From the NCBI RefSeq assembly GCF_041146395.1, contig NC_090983.1, positions 66,533,501 through 66,597,500 of the forward strand: DNA of 64,000 bases, given 5' to 3'. Below the pieces are notes generated by a model. The model saw only the letters and a program-made list of their open reading frames with translations, did not search any database and was not told where the DNA came from. A program made the translations under genes and the position numbers. Origin of the DNA: Eulemur rufifrons (Eukaryota; Chordata; Mammalia; Primates; Lemuridae). This document shows, piece by piece, positions 24,551-37,634 of the stretch (position 1 is its first letter; every line of letters starts with the position of its first letter).

Positions 24551-24800
24551 GAGTTTCTCAACAGGGGTGGTATTACCATTAGTTAGCACTTTAAACATTT
24601 GTGGGAAGGTTTTTTCTAATGAAAACATACTACATGGCTGGATACTTTCTGGACAGCCCTTGTCTAGCATCACAATAACTAGGGGCTACAGGCCTCTAGT
24701 GGGTTGGTACTGGGAATAGAATATTTCTTAAAATACATGGGACTGTCCCATGCAGTAAGAATTGCCCAACATCTGCATACTTTTCAATGTCTACCAAAGA
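24551..24800 (-). mobile_element. MER20 hAT element, split by the MITE
   Basis: The left part 'gagtttctcaacaggggtgg' and the right part 'cctctagtgggttggtactg', 'aaaatacatgggactgtccc', 'gcagtaagaattgcccaaca' follow MER20 in reverse. The MITE copy at 24611-24664 separates them. Confidence 0.75.
24611..24664. mobile_element. Second, truncated copy of the 80-bp MITE
   Basis: 'ACATGGCTGGATACTTTCTG' followed by 'GACAGCCCT' is the right half of the element at 22589-22668, and matches its terminal repeat better than that copy's own right arm does. The left half is absent or unrecognisable. It sits inside MER20, so the MITE transposed after MER20 was in place. Confidence 0.7.
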
Positions 24801-25385
24801 CATATATTTAGCTGGAAAAGGCATTTTTAATGATCTGAACTTAGAACTTAATTTCATTTTGCTAATAAATACCAAGTATTTTCTGCACATAATAGATCCA
24901 AATTTTATGGGAATATTTTGTAAGAAATTTATCATAAGCTATTCAACATTTAGGAAAATCATATCACCAGTAGCAATGCTACATATGGCTCTAGAGTTTG
25001 TAATATAATATACCTGTATCAGGCTACATTTATAGCTGTCTCATTTATACTGATTCTACATAAAGTTGTAAGCATCTGACAATGTTATTATGTCTACTGG
25101 CCACATCTAGACATTTACCTATTGAAGTATATACTACTTCATTATAAACAACTTTGTTTTTTATTACTTCTTTATATTAAAATTGAGCATTATGCTGCTT
25201 TTTTGAAATCATGTTCATTTGTAAGTTATCTATTAATATAATGTCAGAATTAAAGCAGGTCTTATAGAATATCTATTATAGAAAGGGGAATTGGGCTTTG
25301 ATAGAGTTAGAAATAACTGGTTTTAATGGTAATCTCATTTAAAGAAATGAGATTTTTAGATAGTATTTAGTATTTTTTATTCAAG
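24800..25385. other. AT-rich unique sequence without recognised features
   Basis: I see no repeat or gene. It forms the 3' flank of the candidate terminal exon if that exon is real. Confidence 0.35.
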
Positions 25386-25617
25386 ATTATAAGAAAATGT
25401 GCAAAGGCAAAGAAAATCCCTGGTTGTTTGGAAAGCTTGACCCTGAACAAGTAATCCTCAGATTTTGAATATCTGAATTTATACTTTTTGGCTGTTGACT
25501 CAGATCACATTTAGCTTCACTGGGTAGCAGAAGTTCCTGCCACTCATCCAGCTCTTTGCTGCCTGCTGGGAAGGGTTCTGAAGAACCTGCGTTTCCAAGA
25601 ACTTGGACGTCATTCCT
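25376..25617 (-). CDS. Candidate terminal coding exon (hypothetical)
   Basis: On the minus strand a strong 3' splice site precedes the segment: 'ttgttttctctctttcag' with a CTCAC branch-like word about 20 nt upstream. Reading from 25617 in phase 0 gives 76 codons, starting RNDVQVLGNAG and including KELDEWQELLLPSEAKCDLS, then a TAA at 25387-25389. An AATAAA lies on the same strand at 25376-25381, five bases past the stop. The composition is protein-like, acidic and Ser/Leu-rich, and the segment is not within a repeat I recognise (a MIR lies upstream). I do not recognise the protein or find partner exons here. It may be a chance combination. Confidence 0.35.
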
Positions 25618-25654
25618 CTGAAAGAGAGAAAACAAGTGAGGAGGACCTACTGAC

Positions 25655-25770
25655 TTATACATGGAGAAGGAATGGCAGAAGAAATATAACTTATCTAAGA
25701 TAATGCAAAAAGCAGCAAGTGTCAAGAGCTGGAATTCCAATGCAAATTTTCTGAATCCTGGGACTAAATA
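25655..25770 (-). repeat. MIR SINE
   Basis: 'gcagcaagtgtcaagagctg', 'gaattccaatgcaaattttc' and 'tgaatcctggga' follow the reverse MIR tRNA-derived head ('agtggcagagccgggattcgaa'). It lies just upstream of the candidate exon's splice site. Confidence 0.55.
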
Positions 25771-26262
25771 AGGTTTAACCCATTAGTGTGTGTTTTCTGT
25801 TTGGAAAATAAGAAAAAAATTAAAAAATGACAATATCTGTGTGTGGTCAGAAAAGTCTCTCCCCTCTTGAAGCTTAATGACTTTAAAAAGGTGGCTCACC
25901 ACAGGCAGCAAAAGCAAAAATAGACAAAAGGGATTGCATCACACTAAAAAGCTTCTGCACAACAAAGGAAACAATCAATGGAGTAAAGAGACAACCTACA
26001 GAATAAGAGAAAATATGTGCAATTCATACATCTGATATGGGGTTAATTTCCAAAATATATAAGGAACTCCTATAACTCAATAGTAAGAAAACAAATAATC
26101 CAATTTAAAAATGGGCAAAGAACCTGAATAGACATTTTTCCAAAGAAGACATACAAATGGTCAACAGGTATATGAAAAAAATGCTCAATATCACTAATAA
26201 TCAGGGAAATGAAAATTCAAACCACAGTGAGTACCTCATGCCTGTTAGAATGGCTACTATCA

Positions 26263-26575
<313 letters not shown>

Positions 26576-26672
26576 GTGGAGTATATAACCAAAGGATATG
26601 AAGTCAGTATATGAAAGATATATCTGGACTCCCATGTTAATTGCAGCACTATTCACGATAGCCAAGATATGG

Positions 26673-26969
26673 GGCTGGGAGCAAAGGCTCATGCCTATAA
26701 TCCTAGCACTCTGGGAGGCCAAGGCAGGAGGATTGCTCCAGGTCAGAAGTTTGAGACCATCCTGAGCAAGAGTGAGACCTCCATCTCTACAAAAAATAGA
26801 AAAATTAGCCAGGTGTTGGTGGTATCTGCGCCTGTAGTCCCAGCTATTAATATTTGGGAGGCTGAAGCAGGAGGATAGCTTGAGCCCAGGAGTTTGAGGT
26901 TGCAGTGAGCTATGACAACACCACTAGACAGGATGACAGGGCAAGAGTATGTCTCAAAAAAAAAAAAAA
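26673..26969 (+). repeat. Alu SINE with perfect TSD
   Basis: The duplication GCCAAGATATGG is exact, at 26661-26672 and 26970-26981. The Alu carries a poly-A tail. The duplicated words are L1 sequence, so this Alu inserted into the L1. Confidence 0.95.
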
Positions 26970-27578
26970 GCCAAGATATGGCGTCAACCTAAGTGCCCAT
27001 CAACAGATGAATGGATAAAGAAAATGTGGTATGTACATAATGAGATACTATTCTGCCATAAAAAAGAATTAAACCCTGTCATTTATGACAACATGGATAA
27101 ACTTGGAGGACATTATGTTACATGAAATAAGCCAGGCACAGAAAGACAAATATCCACATGATCTCACTTACATGTAGAATCTAAAAAAGTTGAATTCCTA
27201 GAAGCAGAGAGTAGAATGGTGATTACTGGGGGCTGGGAGAGAAGGGAGATTAGGGAGGTAGATGTTGATCAAAGGAAACAAAATGTTAATTAAACAGGAG
27301 GAATACATTCAAGAGATCTGTTGTACATTGTGGCGATTATAGTTAATAACAATATATTGTATACTGGAAAATTAAGTGTTCTCACCACTCACTAAAAAAA
27401 TGATAAGTGACATAATGTGTATGTTAATTATCTTGATTTAGCCATCTCACAATATACACATATACCAAAACATAATGTTGCATATCATAAATATATATAA
27501 TTTCTGTCAATTAAAAAAGAAAAGGAAATAAAGGTTGGCTCACACTTCTCCTATTGAATCTTCTTTTTCTTCTAAGTA

Positions 27579-27883
27579 CAGTTGTCCCTCAGTATCTTCA
27601 GGGACTGATTCCAGGACACCAAAATCCGTGGGTGCTCAATCCTACACAATCCTCCCCTATGCTTTAAATCGTCTCTAGATTATTTATAATAATAAAATAT
27701 AAATGTTATGTAAATCATTGCTATACTCTATTCTTTTTATTTGTATTATTTTTTCTTGTTGTATTTTTATTTTTTCTTGTTTTTTCCCCCAAATATTTTT
27801 GACTGAGGTTGATGGAATCCTTGGATACGGTATGCATGGATCCAGAAAGTGTGGATCCAGAAAACGTAGATATGGAGGACTGA
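27579..27883 (+). mobile_element. MER2 (pogo/Tigger-related MITE)
   Basis: The left terminus CAGTTGTCCCTCAGTATCTT, then 'ccaggacaccaaaatccgtg' and 'tagattatttataataataa', and the right terminus 'tatggaggactga' match MER2 end to end. A poly-T/C block at about 27735-27790 disturbs the middle. Confidence 0.85.
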
Positions 27884-27889
27884 GCATAA

Positions 27890-28640
27890 TTTCACTTGCA
27901 TAAATTCCTTTGAGTCTCACAACAATCCAGTTCTCCCATTTTACAAATAAAGAGGGTGAAAGAAAGAAAATTGCAAAGTTCACAGAATTATTAATTGACA
28001 AGGTGGAGGTGCAGCTTCCTGAAGTTCTAGCCAAGCTTCTTGTATATAGTAAAATATTTATAAAGGGAGTCAATGTCCACCTCTTATTATGGGTTTAAAG
28101 TGTCCTCATTACCTAATTATCTCGGTCCCCTCTGCTTTTGTCACCACTTCACACTCTTGCACTCTCATCTCTCTTCCTGGGTGACAGTTTCTCACCTCTC
28201 ATACTGAGATCTTTCCATTTGACTCTACCAGACAAATTTCATTTAAGTGAATTACCAGAATCAGATGAGAAATGTCAAAGGCAATATGGCACTGGGACCA
28301 GTCTAAGACTTGGGTACATGTCTGAAACTCCCCATACCCCGGTTAATTATTGCTTCCTATCTCTATAAACACCCACCACAGGAATATAATATCCTAGATA
28401 TTAAATGAGGCTGTTAAACTGCCTGCAATTTCAAGTGGAGGGAAAAGGGAAAGAGACAGATCTGATTCTACTGGGAATCCAACAGGGCTTTGGTGATGTG
28501 GACTTGTCCCTATTTTGCCTGCGGAGGTAGTCCAAAGCTAAAGTAAGAAAGCTTGTGGAGGGTGTGGAGGTGAAACGCAAGGCAAAAAGGTAGGGAATCG
28601 ATAAAAGAACGATAATATTTGTATTACATATTTTGTAATT
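27890..28640. other. Unique sequence without recognised features
   Basis: Plus-strand frames of 62 and 76 codons at 27910-28368 have no splice support. The end of MER2 lies just upstream. Confidence 0.35.
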
Positions 28641-28654
28641 CAGAATTTAAAGGG

Positions 28655-28768
28655 AATTGGGCGGGTGGTGGGCACCTACAGTCCTAGCTACGCTGGAGGC
28701 TGAGGCAGGACAATCCCTTGAGCCCGGGAGTTTGAGGCCAGCCTGGGCAACATAGCAAATACACACGC
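28655..28768 (+). repeat. Alu-related monomer fragment
   Basis: 'cctagctacgctggaggctg', 'aggcaggacaatcccttgag' and 'gcctgggcaacatagc' are Alu-arm sequence of about 110 bp only. It is an old monomer or a fragment. A CA-rich tail follows. Confidence 0.75.
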
Positions 28769-28907
28769 ACAAACACAGAATCAACAAACTCAGAATTAAT
28801 AAGGAATTTAGGCAAGATTGATAGACGTAAGTCTGTACTGAAAATTGGTTGCCTTTAATCTCAATAACCAAATACAAATATTTTTTAAATGATGCCATTC
28901 ATTTTTG

Positions 28908-30150
<1,243 letters not shown>

Positions 30151-30152
30151 TT

Positions 30153-30242
30153 GTCTATGGCCAAATCACCCTGAACATAATCGATCTCATCTGATCTCGG
30201 AAGCTAAGCAGGGTCGGGCCTGGTTAGTACTTAGATGGGAGA
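30153..30242 (+). pseudogene. 5S rRNA pseudogene, 3'-truncated
   Basis: It begins 'gtctatggcc' and continues through 'accctgaaca', 'tctgatctcggaagctaagc' and 'agggtcgggcctggttagta', ending 'cttagatgggaga'. That is about 90 of the roughly 120 nt of 5S rRNA, with the internal control region largely kept. The last third is replaced by an A/T-rich tail leading to an (ATAA)n run. A functional copy would need the full 3' end, so this is a retrocopy. Confidence 0.9.
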
Positions 30243-30257
30243 AATTATATACATATA

Positions 30258-30284
30258 TGCATAAATAAATAAATAAATAAATGG
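30258..30284. repeat. (AAAT)n short tandem repeat
   Basis: About six 'aaat' units just after the 5S fragment. It may be the decayed A-rich tail of that retrocopy. Confidence 0.85.
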
Positions 30285-30289
30285 CTGGC

Positions 30290-30900
30290 CCTTCACTTTA
30301 CCACATTTCAAATATCACACAAAATGTCTCCGTGGACAACACTAACTGAGAACCATCCAGAAAAGATAGGAAATATAATTCCAGCATAGCTAATCTGACA
30401 CAGTTCAAAGCCACCACAATATTATATTGTTGGTTATGTTCAAGAACAATCAGAAACAAAAAGGAACAGAAGGAATGTTTACATGGGAACTTAATAGACA
30501 TTAAAGGAAAACTTGCTATATGCACACAAATAAAACTGGATCTTTATATAATGCAACAACAATAGATGGACTCCAGATTTAAGAATAAACATGAAAGTTA
30601 CAATTAAAAATTCATAAAATAAAATATAGAAAAACATCTTTGTGACTTAGGAGTAGGGAAAAATGACTTACACAGAACTTCAGAAATACAAGTTTAACCA
30701 AAGGGAAAAAAGTGAATTAATTTGATTATATCTAAATTGAGGCTTTCTGTTGAGCAGAGGATACTTTGGACAAGTTAGAAGATAGATGACCAAGTAGGAA
30801 GTCTGAAACTGATAAGGGATTAATATCGAGTGTAGATAAAGAACAATTATGAATCAAAATGTAAAAGTAGCAAGCTCAGTGGAAAATTGGACAATGAATA
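30290..30900. other. Unique sequence without recognised features
   Basis: Nothing recognised beyond the small minus-strand frame at 30298-30525, which has no support. Confidence 0.35.
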
Positions 30901-30904
30901 TCAT

Positions 30905-31770
30905 CATAGCGTGGCTTCCTCCAAAAGTAGAGCCTGAGGCCAAGGATTATGTGCAGCAGTACATGTGCATTATTAAGGAGTTTGAACCCACAGGCCAGGA
31001 AAGAGGTAAAGTGAACAAAGAAAAAAGTATAAGGAGAGACAAATATCTTGTTTATACATGTATAGACTCACAGCTTCCTATTTTATTCAATGGGTTATAA
31101 TCTTTTAAACTAAGTATTTTCATGCTCAAGCTTTCCCTAACTTGGCCAGTGAGCACCTCTTTAAGCTGATTTCTGTGTCCTTTTGATATATCTTTTAACA
31201 TTCTATGAGCACCCTTGGAAGATTATCTTCCACAGATATCTCATATTTCTGCACATCTTGCAAGCGGAAACACTAACTGCTCTTTTGTTCTGGGTCATAT
31301 TTTCAAGGATATTTGTATAGCAAAGAGCTTTGCAAGATAGAGACAGTAACGCCCTCCAGAGTGAAGGTCAGGCAAGTCGCTTACTGCCTATTATAAAAGC
31401 TCAGCTTCGCTATGCTCAGGGTTCCTCGGCTGTGATGCAACCTCAACGCATGTGCAGCTTCCCTTCTGTGGCACGCCCAAGGCAGGTGGAGGGAGGTTAG
31501 GGGGACAGATACAAACACGAAGCTCCTGCTGTGTGCTGTGCCCTGACTAATAAAAGTTCTGTACATCTGTCCCAGGAGTTTCACGTCTTCTGTGTGCATC
31601 AGTGAAATCATGGCAGGCTGGCTTGTTAGCTTGTAAGTAGAGTAAACTCTCTGACCCTCCACAATTCTTAAACACTTGCTTTCTAGAACAAGATGTTTTA
31701 TGAGTGTATTGTACTTTTGCTGCCCCAGTCCTGGAATCAGCCATTTTTTCCATGAGCCTTAGGTCCTTTC
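30905..31770. repeat. LTR-like sequence, family uncertain
   Basis: 'aaaagtagagcctgaggcca' (30925) and a later 'tgactaataaaagttctgta', 'catctgtcccaggagtttca' and 'agtaaactctctgaccc' resemble LTR U3/R-U5 phrases. There is no clear boundary and it may be two different LTRs. The frames inside are not genes. Confidence 0.35.
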
Positions 31771-31868
31771 AGTGGAAAATGATATTTAAAAGCCTTATCT
31801 GAGTGTTAGATGTGCTCGTTACTATTGGTATGTCACTGCTCCCAGTCCCCTTCAGTGGACACAGCTAG

Positions 31869-31869
<1 letters not shown>

Positions 31870-31901
<32 letters not shown>

Positions 31902-31913
31902 CACACACACACA
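31870..31913. repeat. (AC)n microsatellite
   Basis: About 14 AC units, a 'tg' break, then more AC. It produces the HTHTHT run in a plus-strand frame. Confidence 0.96.
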
Positions 31914-32189
31914 TGCTCTACAGAGTGTTACATATTTTTATTTCTATCTGTGTGTATTAAAAACCAAGAGTTCATACCAATGTCCCCAATACTAATCCAA
32001 GACCACAAGATTTATTCTGATTTTCTCCTTTGCTGTGTTTATACCGACCTGCTCCAACAGTGAGAAAACTGGCTTCCATTGTCTTTCAAATATTTACTTG
32101 TTTGATTAATTCTGTTGGTGACTCTCCCAACTCTGCTGCCACTCTCTCTTCCACAGCTGTGCTTTCCTCCCCTGATCAGCTCTCACTCT

Positions 32190-32440
32190 CCGTTCCACGC
32201 TGGTGCCAGCCGGAGGACACCCTCCTCACGTCCACATGGCAGGGTCGAGGCTTAGCATTGGTGTTATGGTTGGGTTCTCCAGAACAGACCCTGAGACACA
32301 CTGTGATGTGAAGGACATTTTGTAGGCATCAGCACTCAAATGGAAAGAAGGGCAGGAAGTATAATTGGGCAGAAGCTCTACTACAATGCAGTCCTGGCAA
32401 AGTCTTGACTAATCCCACTGGGAGCTCTGGGATGTATATG
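32190..32440. repeat. Possible ERVL-type LTR fragment
   Basis: 'tatggttgggttctccagaa' and 'cagaccctgagacacactgt' are LTR-like words beside an ERVL internal relic. Assignment is weak. Confidence 0.3.
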
Positions 32441-32812
32441 GACAATTGTTTTGAACTGAAGGTTTGTGTCCACCCAAAATTCCTTTGTTGAAATCTAATT
32501 CCCAATGTGATGTTGTTTGGAGGGGGAGGGCCTTTGGGAGGTAATTAGGCCATTAAGGTGAATCCTTCTGCAAGGGAGTAATGCCCTTACAGGAAGAAGC
32601 CAGAGAGCTAGCTCCCTCTCTTTCCTGCCATGTGAGGATTCGATGGGAGCTCAGCTGTCTGCAACCCAAACAGGGCCCTCACCAGAACCCACCATGCTGG
32701 TACTCTGGTCTTGGACTTCCAGCCTCCATAACTATAAGAAATAAATATTGGTTATTTATAAACCACTCAGCCTATGATACTTTGTTATAGTAGCCTGAAC
32801 TAACTAAGACGA
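32440..32812 (+). mobile_element. MaLR solo LTR (MLT1 type)
   Basis: In order it has 'gtttgtgtccacccaaaatt', 'tctaattcccaatgtgatgt', 'gagggcctttgggaggtaat', 'ctgccatgtgaggattcgat', 'cagcctccataactataaga' and 'actttgttatagtagcctga'. This is consensus order for an MLT1 LTR on this strand. Confidence 0.85.
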
Positions 32813-34589
32813 CAATCAAAGTTGTTCTACAATAAGCCCAATTGGCTGGGCTTTTATTTCCCCACATTACTAGTCGCTGCATACAGGCTACACGGGACAG
32901 GGTGTGTTCCTGGGCAAGGCAACTGTCTGCAGCTGAGGCCAACCCTGAAGGAGACAACAGACAGGGCAAGTCCTCCCTTGAAAGGGGAGCTGTGTAACTC
33001 ATGTACATATCCATTACAGTCCACCCTTTGTGTCCCTCTTTCATGGAGTCCTGCCCACAGTCTGGATTTATCGTAATACCAGGCCACTTCTCCTTTCACA
33101 CAAAGTGGATAAACAGTTTGAATCACCCCAAACTGCCCATGAGGAAGATTTTCTCTCACTACTACCTTTTAAAGCCATTTCAGAATGAGACTGCAGTTGA
33201 GGTGCTTCCATTTTTGAGTATGGCCCACATACTAAGCCATTGTAAACCAAGCCTGGAACTTTTGTTCTTCTATTAGCTGGTGAGGAGAGATCCCCAATAT
33301 GTTCATAGCGAGGCTTGGGAGAGACCCTGGTGCGTGGTGGTGAAAGTCATAGGAGTCTGGGCTACATGCTTATGCTGCTAGTGTTCGCTCTCTAGCCCTT
33401 CTCATGCTCGCAGCTCATGCTTATCTTATGATAAACTGCCCCAGGCCTCAAGCAACCTTATGACTTGGGGCCTCTGTGTGAACCCAGCTGAAGATGGGCA
33501 GTTCTGGAGACATGGTCATTTTGTGTCTCACAGTCAGGCATAACAGGAGATGTTTTGTTTGTTTCTTTCTTTGTTTTTCAACTATGTAATTCTCCTTGCT
33601 CCAGAATCTCAGGGCCTGCACTGTTATTCTCCCACTGGGGCTTTCCATAGCCCCATTGCCACATTGTGTCTTTTCCTGCCATTGATATCTCTAATACCTT
33701 AGGATCTGCAGGGTCTTACAGACCAAGAGGTAGGGCTGCTTGCACTACAGCTTGGATTTGGTGCAGAACTCTTTCCTGCACTTCTCAAAGCTGGCAACAT
33801 TTCTTTTTACCTGGTATACGGGCTGGAGAAGTATTCCCTGGTGTGGAATATGCCATCTCCACAACTGAGGGCAGCCTATAAAGGACACGGATTCCTTCTT
33901 TGTAGGGGGAGGTTACAAGATTTGTTACAAGATTTGTCTTTGACTTTGACAGACATGCCCTGGACACTCCTCACTACAGGACCCCTAAAATTTTACTAAC
34001 ATGTCAAGCCCTTGGTTCTTTACAGGGTTTATCTCATATCCTATGGAGCATGTGCATCTTACTAAGTCCTCTAGTGTGCTAGCCACTTTTTATTCATTAT
34101 CCCCAATTAGCAGAATATCACTGATGTAGTAGGTCATTGTGAAGTACTATGGAATGTCCAGATGGTCCAGATCCCTTGTACTATATTATTACAGGAAGCG
34201 GGAGAATTAACATAGCTTTGGGACTAAACCATAGTGTGTATTATTACCCATTCCATGTGAATGCAAACTCTTTCTGATCTTATTTTCTGGTCAGAATATA
34301 AAAGAATATTTTTTCTAAGTCAATGGCCACATACCAAGTACACGAAATCATGTTAATCTCCTCTAACAAAGATATTATTCATACCTAGTACTGTGGCTGC
34401 AATTAGGGGATAATTTTTCAGTAAACTGCCATTTTCCAGGATCAATCTGGTTCCTTCTGGGGCCAAATCGGCAAATTAAATGGAGATATAATAAAGTCCA
34501 TCATCCCTGTACTCTTTAAATCCTTAAAGGTGCCACTAGTTTCTGCCATAGCCACCACTCTGGGGTTGTATTGTTTTTGGTCCTTGGAT

Positions 34590-35003
34590 GATGTCTTAGG
34601 CCATTTGTGCTGCACTAACAAAATACCACAGACTGAGTAATTTACAAAGAACAGAAATTTATTTTCTAACAGCTCTGTAGGCTGGGAAGTCCAAGGTCAA
34701 CGCACCAGCAGGTACAGTATTTGGGGAGGGCCTAGTCTCTGCTTCCAAGAGGGCATCTTGTTGCTACATCCTCATATGGCAGAAGGTGGAAGGACAAACG
34801 GGACAAACACTGTGTCTGCACATGGCAGAAGAGATGGAAGGGAATAAATCCACTCCTTACGCCTTTTTACCCTTTTAGAAGGGCCTAATCCCATCCATCT
34901 GCCTTCATAATGTAATAACATCCCTCAAAACCACTTCTTAGTACTATACATTGACCATTAAATTTCAATAGGTGAATTTGGGGGGACAAACTTAGACCAT
35001 ATC
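34590..35003 (-). mobile_element. MaLR solo LTR (MST/MLT1 type) in the ERVL relic
   Basis: In reverse, 'gtcttaggccatttgtgctg', 'acaaaataccacagactgag', 'agaaatttattttctaacag' and 'gggcctaatcccatccatct' match the MaLR terminus and body. It lies inside the ERVL relic. Confidence 0.85.
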
Positions 35004-35859
35004 AGATGGGATTGAGGGGATGGTGGAGCATTTTAGAGACCTCCACTTGGCTTTTCCCACTGTGAGAGCCCTTACTCCATAGGCCAAAGACCCAAAGTTA
35101 GGCTTGTGCCAGCTATTACATAGGGCAATCCCAACTGCACATTTGGAGACCAGGGAAAAAACTACTGGTTGGGTAAACAAATCCAATAGGTCCACTGTAA
35201 GCAGGACTTCGATCATAACTTCACAAGCCCTCATCTTAACAGGGAGACCATGATGTTACTTTGGGTCTCTGGATATCAAGGTCAACTCAGACGTTTGTGT
35301 CCCACAGTCTCCAAAATGTTTGGGACACCTAAGTAAGTGGGTATTGGGCCCTTTAGTCATGAGGTAAGGGTCCTTCCTTCTGAAAACCTGGCTCCCTCTT
35401 CAGTCAGTGGGTTCTGTCCCTGAAAACTAATTTAGATCCAGGAGCTAAGCAAGGAATCATAACCTTTAATTAGGGTAATTGCCCTCAATCTAGTTGTCAC
35501 CCACTTCGATCTCTTCTGATAGTGCAAGGTGAGTTGTACCCTTGTTTTTGCCCATATATTTTGCCTCTAGGGATACTGTGTTCCATTAATCATCTCTACT
35601 ATTCTCTGCAGGTCAGTCCCCCTCGTTAAACCTATACCTTTCACACTTATTAAGATAATTATGTCTGCCTGGCTTCTGGCAGTGCCATACCGCCACCCAC
35701 CCTCCATTGTTTTAGATTCCTAATATCCCCATTGCTGTCATTGAGCTTAATTCTGTAATGGCCTCTCCTACTAGTAACCCTGAGGAGATCCACCACTAAA
35801 CATTTTAGTGATGCTGGTACCTGTCTCACCAGTGCATTACTTTATCTTTATTTTTTATT

Positions 35860-36090
35860 TTTATATTTTTTAGATACAGGGTCTTACTCTGTTGCCCAGG
35901 CTGAAGTACGGTGGTGCAATCAGTGCTCAATGTAGCCCCAAACTCCAGGGCTCAAGCAATCCTCCTGCCTCAGCCTCCCTAGTAGCTGGGACTGCAGGAA
36001 CCCACCACCATGCCTTGCTAATTTTTAAAATCTATTTTGTAGAGATAGGGTCTTTCGATGTCACTGGGGCTGGTCTCAAACTCCCTAGGG
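35860..36090 (-). repeat. Alu SINE, partial
   Basis: 'gatacagggtcttactctgt', 'tgcctcagcctccctagtag' and 'ccaccaccatgccttgctaa' are Alu in reverse. It ends within the left arm, near 'ctggtctcaaactccc'. It interrupts the ERVL relic. The 115-codon frame at 35892-36239 is Alu-derived at its start. Confidence 0.85.
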
Positions 36091-36869
36091 CTTTACTTAT
36101 GGCCTTGGTAATGATGTATCCGATAGTCCTTCCTATGGTACATACTGATCTGGTGAGTCTTCCAGCATCACATAGATATCCACTTCAGCATGTCCATTTC
36201 CCTAAGCCTATCAATCCTTTCCTCTACTGGCTACCATAGCACTTCTGACGTTTCAACTTTATTTAGTATGAGCTGTTATTTTTTTTCACGCTTTTAGGAC
36301 CCATCCTCGTAGTCAGTTCCTATCCCCTTGGATCCTTGATGGGATGTCAAATCTTATATTTGGGGGGAGTGCCTCAAATCAATAAACTCTCCCTTGTCTA
36401 ATATGTTGTTCTTGTCTGCTTAATGGAGCACCCTCAGAATCCAGCCCCAACAGTGTTCCCCCAGCCCCTACCAACACAGTCTGTTTGGGCCTTGCAGCTC
36501 CTTTGGATAGAGCTCCTTTCCTTCCTTAGGAGGCCCAGCATGTCCACAACTGTGTCATGTTGGAACTAACCCTAGTAATAGATCTAGTGTCCAGGAAGGG
36601 AAATGGGAGAAGAACATGAGGTAGGCACAGGTGGCCCTATAGGGGAACATTGTCTTCAAGCAAGGAGGGTATGCTGGCTCTTGGAGAGGGATGGTACCTG
36701 CTGCAGACCAGGAGAATTTAGAGAAGCCTAGAGGTTCAAAATCTTAAATGACATTCACCCAAACATTCCCAGCTCAAGGGAATGTTTCCTAACCTTGGCC
36801 CTAATCTTGGCATAACAGAGTTGATTTAATTCAGCATTTAATCTTTTCCAATTATTATCATTAAGACAA

Positions 36870-37120
36870 AAAAGCCCATGTGTCTGTATGTGTACAAGTG
36901 CACACGCATGCATATATATACAATGACATCCACATGAATTTAAAGAAATTTCTAGGAGGAAATATCAAATTTTTAACACTGGTCAAATACATGAAGGGGA
37001 ATGAAGTGGAAAGATATGGAGAGAGGAACTGGCATTATTTACTATACACTTTTCTATGTCTAAATATTTCTTACAAATATTTGTATAATATTTTAAAGTA
37101 TTAGGAAAAGTAAAAAGGTT
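36870..37120 (+). repeat. L1M 3' end
   Basis: 'tgtgtctgtatgtgtacaag', 'aaagatatggagagagg', 'aacactggtcaaat' and 'aatatttcttacaaatattt' follow the older L1M 3' UTR. Confidence 0.5.
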
Positions 37121-37630
37121 ATTGCTTTAGGGGTAGAGACCTGGAGAAGGAAGAAGACTTGAGCAATGTCTTTTACTCTCTCCTAAGAGGTTTGACCTCA
37201 CTTGGCCCATGCCAACGGGAGAGAAGGAATGGGGGAAGGCCATTGAGAGCCTGCGCAAAGAGCCATTCCCTGCCCCTGGAGAAGGTGAGAGTGAAGGGAA
37301 GGGGGCTTTACTACCTGCAGTCAGCCTTATTCTTTCATTCCTCCTGCAGAGGGGGCCTCAGGGTTTTGGGATTGCAGCTCTGGTCCAGGGGCAATGGAAC
37401 CGCATCAGAACCATGTGACCCTGGGTGCCTGTTACAGAAGGCTCATTTAGCCAGGGGTGATCTGTGAATTACACCACAAGAGGAGGTCAATCTGTACAGA
37501 AATGACTCCTCACAGTTTTTTTGGAACATTAGCAGAGTAAGAAAGGGCCACATAATCTATATAAATAAAATTTTCTGTCTGTTAAAATTGTTAGACAGAT
37601 TTTCAATATATTTGACAAAGATATTTAGAA
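37120..37630. other. Unclassified, repeat-like sequence
   Basis: Overlapping plus-strand frames of 69 and 102 codons at 37159-37467 have no splice support. The phrases look like a decayed transposon but I cannot name it. Confidence 0.3.
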
Positions 37631-37634
37631 TAAT

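Larger units (their letters stand above)
32815..36750 (-). mobile_element. ERVL endogenous retrovirus internal relic, broken
   Basis: In reverse, the region around 34080-34160 reads as a pol stretch carrying the reverse transcriptase YxDD-type motif in a damaged form, followed by RNase H-like sequence down to about 32820. The frames around 32854-33276 and 33448-33967 are pieces of it. Pol is split by stops and frameshifts, so no function remains. A MaLR LTR (34590-35003) and an Alu (35860-36090) have inserted. The part beyond 35010 is less certain. Confidence 0.65.

Noticed and set aside
30153..30242. Functional 5S rRNA gene
   Set aside because: The last third of 5S is missing, and there is no terminator T run right after the 5S sequence.
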